Under the pieces are notes generated by a model, which saw nothing but the letters and a program-made list of their open reading frames with translations, made no database searches and was not told where the DNA came from. Below are positions 57,818 through 64,000 of a stretch of DNA of 64,000 nucleotides, one piece after another. The position numbers were made by a program, and so were the translations under genes. The number at the start of each line of letters is the position of its first letter. The first letter of the stretch is position 1. Source of the DNA: Sipunculus nudus (Eukaryota > Annelida > Sipuncula > Golfingiida > Sipunculidae); NCBI GenBank assembly GCA_026874595.1, contig CM049309.1, forward strand, positions 6,160,576 to 6,224,575. Reading direction: 5' to 3'.

Positions 57818-58667
57818 TATTGTATATACAGTGGGGTGGAAATCGCCCTAATAAAAAAATAAGACAAATTACACCATTATTATCTACTTTGGTTATACAA
57901 AAAAAGGTCCGAAGCAGATTAAAAGATTATAATCACCTTGATATTTTACCATATTTGGCATTAATCACTTAAACTATTTGTATTCTTATTGATTCTTTGT
58001 TAAATAAGCGTTACAATCCTTTAGCAACAGTGGCTTAACACGTCCCTGGTCAATGCATTAATAATACATTAAAACCAGAAATCGCTTTCAAATTAGGCAA
58101 TAAAAAAGTACAAATCCGCGAATCAGATACCAATTAAGTATTGAAAAAGGACAGATTTGCGGATTTCTTTGTACGAATCAGCAAGATTATAACCAAGAAA
58201 ACCTTGTACCATTTAACCATGGTTGAACCTGCCTAAGAGAAAATTGATTTTTTGATTTATCGTTCATTTTTCGCAATTACTCACAAATGACCTGTCCATC
58301 TGGTAGTGACTGCAACAATTAATCACTTTAATTACCATTCATCAATGAAAGTGTAGTTTTTTCCCTTAAAACGACGTTAGGTGCGCGCAAACAACCCCTG
58401 AACCAGTGCTCGATTTAATTGGCGGTCGTTAAATTGCGGGCCATTAGTGTGTTATGCCTGAAGTTATTTTAGGCTTAACTGCGCATGCGTTGTAAACTTA
58501 AAGTGAACTGAATGAACTGCAGAGATTTAACTAGAAAACAACACGTTCAACACATTATGTAATATTGCATGTGTAGTTTGAATGACAGTATATAACAATG
58601 TTGTTTCACACTGGCATTGAAAATACTATAACTGCTAGTTGGTTATAAAATCACACACACACACACT

Positions 58668-58714
<47 letters not shown>

Positions 58715-59190
58715 CTTTGTTCAGCATATTGGATGATTATAATAATATAGCGTAATATAATACAATATCCAAGCAATATGACACCTAATATGACATAATG
58801 TGATAACATATTAAGAATCTGATACAAATATTACATCATGGGATACCTTTTCGTATTCACAAATTTGAGTCTTCCTCTCATTTAAGTTTCGATAAAAGGT
58901 CACTTCATAGTAATACAATGTCGGTTTTCCCGTATACATGAAGAGTAAACTACATTAAAACTACCATAACTGGTCCAGTATTTTCATTCCCGGCTTAACA
59001 TATCAAGACGAATGTTTACTCTATAATGTATCGAGCATTATGCCGGTAACAGAACAGTAAGGGCAGTATGACCGTTATCACAAAGTGGCTGTTTTGGCGG
59101 GTATTTACTTTTTATAGTAACAAGGTGGGAGCAAGCACGGGTGCCACACTATTATCATACAGGTAGCCTGCAATCAGAATCACATACGAG
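57818..59190. other. ERG intron interior, no gene seen
   Basis: AT-rich DNA with the compound microsatellite above. Nothing else is supported. Confidence 0.5.
58652..58713. repeat. (CA)n(TA)n compound microsatellite
   Basis: acac repeats then atat. Confidence 0.95.
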
Positions 59191-59194
59191 TAGA

Positions 59195-61020
59195 TATTGT
59201 GATGTCACAAAGGGACTATGATGTCACATTAAGACTCAAGGAGGCTGTGATGTCACATGGGGTCTCTGATGTCTAATCTAAACTGTGATGCCACACGTAA
59301 ACTACGATGTCATGCGTAGGTAGACTGTGATGTTACACTGAGACTATGGTGTCACATGGAGATTGTGATGTCTCACGGAGATTGTGATGTCTCAAGGGGA
59401 CTGTGATAGATTATGGAGACTGTGATGTCTTATGGAGACTTTGATGTCTCAGAGAGAATGTGGTCTCACGCAGAATGTGATGTCTCACGGAGAATGTGAT
59501 GTCACACGGAGAATGTGACGTCTAATGGGGACTGTGATATCTCACGGAGCCTGGTGGGCCACACGGAGACTGTGATGTCACATGGAGACTGTGATGTCAC
59601 ACGGAGACTGTGATGTCTCATGGAGAATATGATATCTCACGGAGACTGTGATGTCTCATTGGAAATCAGATGTCTCATGGAGACTGTGATGGCTTATGGA
59701 GACTGTGATGGCTTTTGGAGACTGTAATGTCTCACGCAGAAGGGGATTTCTCCTGGAGACTGTGATGTCACACGGAGAGTGTGATGTCTCATAGGGACTG
59801 TGATGTCATTCGGAGAATGTGATGTCTCACAGAGACTGATGTCTCACGGAGACTGATGTTTCACGGAGACTGTGATGTCACACGGAGAGTGTGATTTCTC
59901 ATGAAAAATATGATATCTCACGGAGACTGTGATGTCTCATTGGAAATGTGATGTCTCATGGAGACTGTGATGTCACATGGAGACTGTGATGGCTTTTGGA
60001 GACTGTAATGTCTCACGCAGCCGTGATGTCTCCTGTAGACTGTGATATCACACGGAGACTGTGATGTCTCATGGAGAATATGAAATCCATGGAGACTATG
60101 ATGTCTCATTGGAACTGTGATTTCTCAAGGAGACTGTGATGGCTTATGGAGATTGTGATGGCTTATGGAGACTGTGATGGCTTATGGAGACTGTGATGGC
60201 TTATGGAGACTGTGATGGCTTTTGGAGACTGTAATGTCTCACGCAGACTATGATGTCTCATGGGGACTGTGATGTCTCATGGGGACTGTGATGTCTCATG
60301 GGGACTGTGATGTCTCATGGGGACTGTGATGTCTCATGGGGACTGTGATGTCTCATGGGGACTGTGATGTCTCATGGGGACTGTGATGTCTCATGGGGAC
60401 TGTGATGTCTCATGGGGACCGTGATGTCTCACGCAGACTGTGATGTCACACTGAGAGTGTTATGTCTCATGGGGACTGTGATGTCTCACGGAGAACGTGA
60501 TGTCTCACGGAGAACGTGACGTTTCACGCAAAATGTTATATCACACGGAGACTGTGATGTCTCATGTGGACTGTGATGTCTCACGGAGAATGTTGGGCCA
60601 CAGGGAGACTGTGATGTCTCATGGAGAATATGATATCTCACGGAGACTGTGATGTCTCATTTGAACTGTGATGTCTCATTTGAACTGTGATGTCTCATTG
60701 GAACTGTGATGTCTCATGGAGATTGTGATGGCTTATGGAGACTGTGATGGCTTATGGAGACTGTGATGGCTTTTGGAGACTGTAATGTCTCACGCAGACT
60801 GTGATGTCTCCTGGAGACTGTGATGTCACACGGAGAGTGTGATGTCGCATTGGGACTGTGATGTCATTCGGAGAATGTGATGTCTCACAGAGACTGATGT
60901 CTCACGGAGACTGTGATGTCTCACGGAGAACGTGACGTTTCACGCAAACTGTGATATCACACGGAGACTGTGATGTCTCATGTGGACTGTGCTATCTCAC
61001 GGAGAATGTTATTTCACATG
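59195..61020. repeat. 1.8-kb GTGATGTCTCA minisatellite in an ERG intron
   Basis: Units of about 19-20 bp built on ctgtgatgtctcatggaga repeat more than 80 times with many variants. A homogeneous stretch at 60250-60415 repeats ggggactgtgatgtctcat with almost no change. A block at 59750-59870 is repeated nearly exactly at 60810-60925, about 1055 bp later, so block duplication has occurred as well as unit slippage. Confidence 0.93.
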
Positions 61021-61927
61021 GAGACTATTATTTGCCATCATATGCTCAACAGATGGGATACGGGTGCATCATATTGGCCGAGAACAATGTCATGTCACAG
61101 ATCATTTCTTATTTTCATCAAAATATATATGTAAACGGGAAAATTTGATAAATAAGAAATAGAGGATCTCTTGGATAGTTTAAAAAATAAAGACCAGTTA
61201 GTTACGGTCATAATGCAACCATATTTAACAATCGTTACGAGAACGTTGGGACAAATGATAATGCGCATAACAAGGGTTGAGAGGTATTCAAGAGATTATT
61301 AAAAGAACATTCATAGTGGGAAATAATCAAATTGATTTCTTGCAATAATAACAAGAAAAGCAGGAGGCGCGATAAAATATCATTTGACGCACTGGGTGCG
61401 CATGTCCCCTTTTTATCTTAGAACCCGGACCATTAGCGTGCGACTTTCGGTTTTAAAATAGCGTATAAAAAGCTTAGCCCTCACACGGTGTTTACACAAA
61501 GGGAACATTTCAAGCGAATTCCTGTGGCCATCTTAGCGCATGCGCATGCGTGGGTTCAGGTGTTTGATGGTAAGATATTGATTAAAACTTTGGAATTTAA
61601 AAAAGAGAAGCAAGCAAAATCAGATGGAGATGTGTTAACATTCAATAATGGAATTAGTTGAAGATTAAAGGTATTACCGTGTTATCCTCCTGGCGATGAG
61701 ATCAAAAAGAAAATATTGTGAATAATCCTTTTTTTAACACTCAGTGATAATTTGCAACGAGCACATAATTGCAGCAACTGTCCAAAGTCAAGACTGTGGT
61801 GATGGGTCTTAATCGAAATTTGCGATTTTTTTCTTAAGCACTGATCGTTTGTGACTGAACAGCAGAAGTCTAAACAGACGGCTCTTACAGTATTTCAAGT
61901 AGCATGCACCACCTAATGCTAACCATG

Positions 61928-62019
61928 TACAATAAAACCTCGCCAAACGACCACCCCGGTTAAGCGACAACCTCAAAATAATGACCACCTGGTTGTCGGA
62001 AGTTCGAGGGTTTACTGTA
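61928..62019. mobile_element. 92-bp pogo-like MITE
   Basis: tacaataaaacctcg at the left mirrors cgagggtttactgta at the right with few mismatches. The interior (gaccaccccggttaagcgac, ataatgaccacctggttgtcgg in parts) is also self-complementary. TA at both ends. Confidence 0.65.
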
Positions 62020-62308
62020 TTATAGTTATGACGTGTAGTTATGGTATTAGAGTTTTCCAACATAAGTGTCCTCAACATCAAGAAATGAGAGGACCATGAG
62101 CAGTTGCAGATTTGTTAAGATACATGCAAATGGCTGAATAAAAACATTGATTCTTTCAAAGACTTATTCATGAATATTGTTACCATACATGCAAATAACT
62201 ACTTCATAGACACTGAAACTGCTTTTTTTCGAACATTGATTCTAGTATGAACCTTGCATGCAGTATACATGGAAATAGACCATTCAGTGCCCAAACATGT
62301 CATGAAAT

Positions 62309-62404
62309 AGTTGTTGAAACAAGTGCACAATTTCACAAATCATTTCCGTTTATAAACAGATGTTGAAACAAGTGCACTATTTCACAAATCATTTCCGTTT
62401 ATCA
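62309..62404. repeat. 49-bp tandem duplication
   Basis: The sequence from gttgaaacaagtgcac to atttccgtttat occurs twice in a row with a single clear difference (caatttcac against tatttcac). Confidence 0.9.
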
Positions 62405-63524
62405 TAATTCTGTTTATATACATAGAAAACAAAGAAATGAAACGCAGGCATACAGTAATGCGTATTTCCCACACACAAAATATTGAACAAGTTTACGCTG
62501 ACAATCACCATGCATGGCCTGCTACTTCGTAGGCATGTACAGTTACTAGAATAATTCCATTACAGGACATTTTTTTTTTAGACTGGTCTCCTGCCCCTTA
62601 ATTTTACTTCTGCCACAAAGCAATTTTCCATCCAGTAAAAAAAAAAACAACTCCATAATATTAATTTAAATGATCATTTAACACTTGATAACAATGTAAG
62701 AAAAAAAGGTAGGAACCAGTCTATGTTTCAAAGTGCGAGGAAAGCAACCATTTAATTCAAGTGCAATTTCAGAAAGTAGTTCAAACAGCATGCGATCAAC
62801 GTGGAGCATTCCGTAAAATTATTACCGTTCCATCCTCCTGTGCAGAGCAGGATACAAAGAACAACATACACACGTGAAAATTATCCACCTGCCTGTCCCG
62901 TTAGAAAGACCGTCATCTATTATCAAGAAAGGATTTTAATAACATAATATAAGTGGTCACAAATATAAAAAGTGCTTTTAAAGGCAACAATGAAAAAAAC
63001 AATCAATTTTTCATATCACACGAAAACAGGGAAACTGAGTTTCAAATGAACTGAAAGTTTTATATTTCTGAATTCTAACAATATTTGATCTTTCAAATTA
63101 AAGATTTAAAAAGGTCTTAAATCCCATAAAGATACCTACTCAATCAAGTACATAGGAAAAACAGTTAAATAAAGGTAAGCTAATTTTAATCTGAAAAGTT
63201 TTTCGATGAAATAATATGCATAATTTGGTGGATACATTAAAAGTGCCTGTTGGGAAGAATATTCGAAACAATGAATCAGTTGCATGTTATTCTCACGTCC
63301 CCGCATATAGAATATATTTTAGGTAATGATTTCTACAGCACGGAGTTACCAAACGTTTCACTTAACTTTAAAATCCGTTCATAGCACGATACACAATGGT
63401 TGCTTAATATTTGTATATTCGAAAAATATAAATTCCATGATGCAATCTGTTTGTAGCCGAGCCATTTCTTCGATTTGTGTTCTGTTTGTACATGAAGAGG
63501 TCATTGAGCAAATGCAGCACTTAC

Positions 63525-63733
63525 CTTTCTGAGGTCAAAGGTCACTCTAAATTTATGCAGGAATCCCCCTGCAAACTCGGGGTAGACTTCGAGGATCTCG
63601 CGGAGGTCCTCGAGTTGCACCTTGTGAAGGTCACAGTAGGAGAGAGCTCGCACACAGTAACTGGACTTGCCGACTGTGCGATACTCACTGAAGGAATTCT
63701 CGTTTAGGTTCTCGCCGAATATATCGTCTTTCC
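63525..63733 (-). CDS. erg: ERG channel exon: C-terminal half of the CNB-homology domain
   Basis: After a ttcacag acceptor, two bases finish a Gly codon, then 69 codons run to a gtaagt donor (phase 0). They read KDDIFGENL, then GKSSYCVRALSYCDLHK (21-37), EILEVYPEF and FRVTFDLRK (61-69). ERG channels carry K-x-D-I-F-G-E, G-K-S, V-R-A-L-T-Y-C-D-L-H-K, a conserved Y-P-E-F and T-F-N-L-R at these places. The domain folds like a cyclic-nucleotide-binding domain, but its pocket is filled by the channel's own F-N-L tripeptide; here it reads FDL. An insert ENSFSEYRTV between the first two motifs differs from the vertebrate LYARP-type loop. This is the most strongly conserved exon of the channel in the window. 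Confidence 0.93.
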
Positions 63734-63884
63734 CTGTGAAGTAATTAGGTCATTTCCTTTACCAGTTAAACATAATTATTTCAATCGATTTGTACAAATA
63801 GCACACCGTGCTTATGAGTTTACTTTTTCAATACATAAATGATACAATTGCTTCCGCTAATAGGTAATGTGTTCGTCAGCGATC

Positions 63885-64000
63885 GTACGCGTGTTTGTGT
63901 GTTTGTTCGCAGCATATCTCCTGCAATCTTGAACAGAATATCATAAAATTTTCAGGGCATTTTCGGATTAGAATTTGGTAAGGATACGGCCTACAATCCG
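63885..64000 (+). repeat. dispersed repeat family 1, truncated by the window edge
   Basis: gtgtttgtgtgtttgttcgcagcatatctcctgcaatc and then aattttcagggcattttcgg (in parts) match the left half of 53373-53740 and 10895-11205. Confidence 0.65.

Larger units (their letters stand above)
61021..63324. other. ERG intron interior next to the CNBHD exon, no gene seen
   Basis: AT-rich with the small MITE (61928-62019), the 49-bp duplication (62309-62404) and a gcgcatgcgcatgcg palindromic stretch at 61536-61550. No exon is recognised. Confidence 0.5.
46153..63733 (-). other. erg: gene span (3' part): ERG-type voltage-gated potassium channel
   Basis: Five exons (63525-63733, 56758-56869, 51207-51428, 48086-48443, 46153-46372) join with phases 0, 1, 1 and 2 through GT-AG introns into 372 complete codons ending in TGA. 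The order of parts is that of the Kv11 (KCNH2/6/7, Drosophila seizure) C-terminus: second half of the cyclic-nucleotide-binding-homology domain, a basic RQKR linker, a Ser/Arg-rich region, a Pro-rich region, a coiled coil and a Ser-rich tail. The PAS, S1-S6 and C-linker exons must lie beyond 64000. ERG rather than EAG or ELK is chosen because of the DIFGE, GKS and V-R-A-L-x-Y-C-D-L-H-K series. Confidence 0.87.

Noticed and set aside
59195-61020. Possible CRISPR-like array
   Set aside because: Units are directly adjacent with no unique spacers, there are no cas genes, and the context is eukaryotic. It is a minisatellite.

Overview
This is eukaryotic DNA: AT-rich, heavily loaded with (TA)n, (GA)n, (TAA)n and poly(G)/poly(C) tracts, minisatellites and small nonautonomous transposons, and its genes are split by GT-AG introns of 1 to 7 kb. 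Gene content (paired single-exon FkbM-type methyltransferases, a Reeler-domain secreted protein, an ERG-type potassium channel) and the style of the repeats suggest a lophotrochozoan, most likely a mollusc and perhaps a bivalve. The taxon is an inference; no rRNA or mitochondrial marker is present.

Layout. 1-4.0 kb: minisatellites and copy A of a segmental duplication. 4.0-7.2 kb: dispersed repeats. 7.25-8.94 kb (minus): an unrecognised two-exon gene whose phases fit but which carries an in-frame TAG. 9-13 kb: dispersed repeats. 13.4-18.5 kb (minus): a complete four-exon gene, reassembled here, for a 197-residue secreted Reeler-domain protein with a GPI-anchor-like tail. 18.8-21.5 kb: copy B of the duplication, interrupted by about 1.6 kb that includes a tRNA-derived SINE-like stretch. 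21.8-22.2 kb: a miniature LTR retrotransposon (TRIM) whose LTRs carry tRNA-like A and B boxes. 23-29 kb: MITEs and repeat families. 30.0-31.1 kb (minus) and 39.7-40.8 kb (plus): two divergently oriented, intronless type II membrane FkbM methyltransferase paralogues, separated by 8.6 kb of AT-rich DNA and a CT-rich satellite. 41-46 kb: repeats. 46.15-63.73 kb (minus): the last five coding exons of an ERG (Kv11/KCNH2-6-7) type channel, from mid cyclic-nucleotide-binding-homology domain to the stop; the N-terminal exons lie beyond the right edge. Its introns hold an L1-like LINE remnant, a large (TAA)n tract, a perfect 90-bp palindrome, a candidate solo LTR, a TIR element and a 1.8-kb minisatellite.

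Most of the coding sequence here is in short exons. The exon calls rest on phase-compatible GT-AG junctions plus family motifs read by eye. The genes show no functional linkage beyond the two methyltransferase paralogues.
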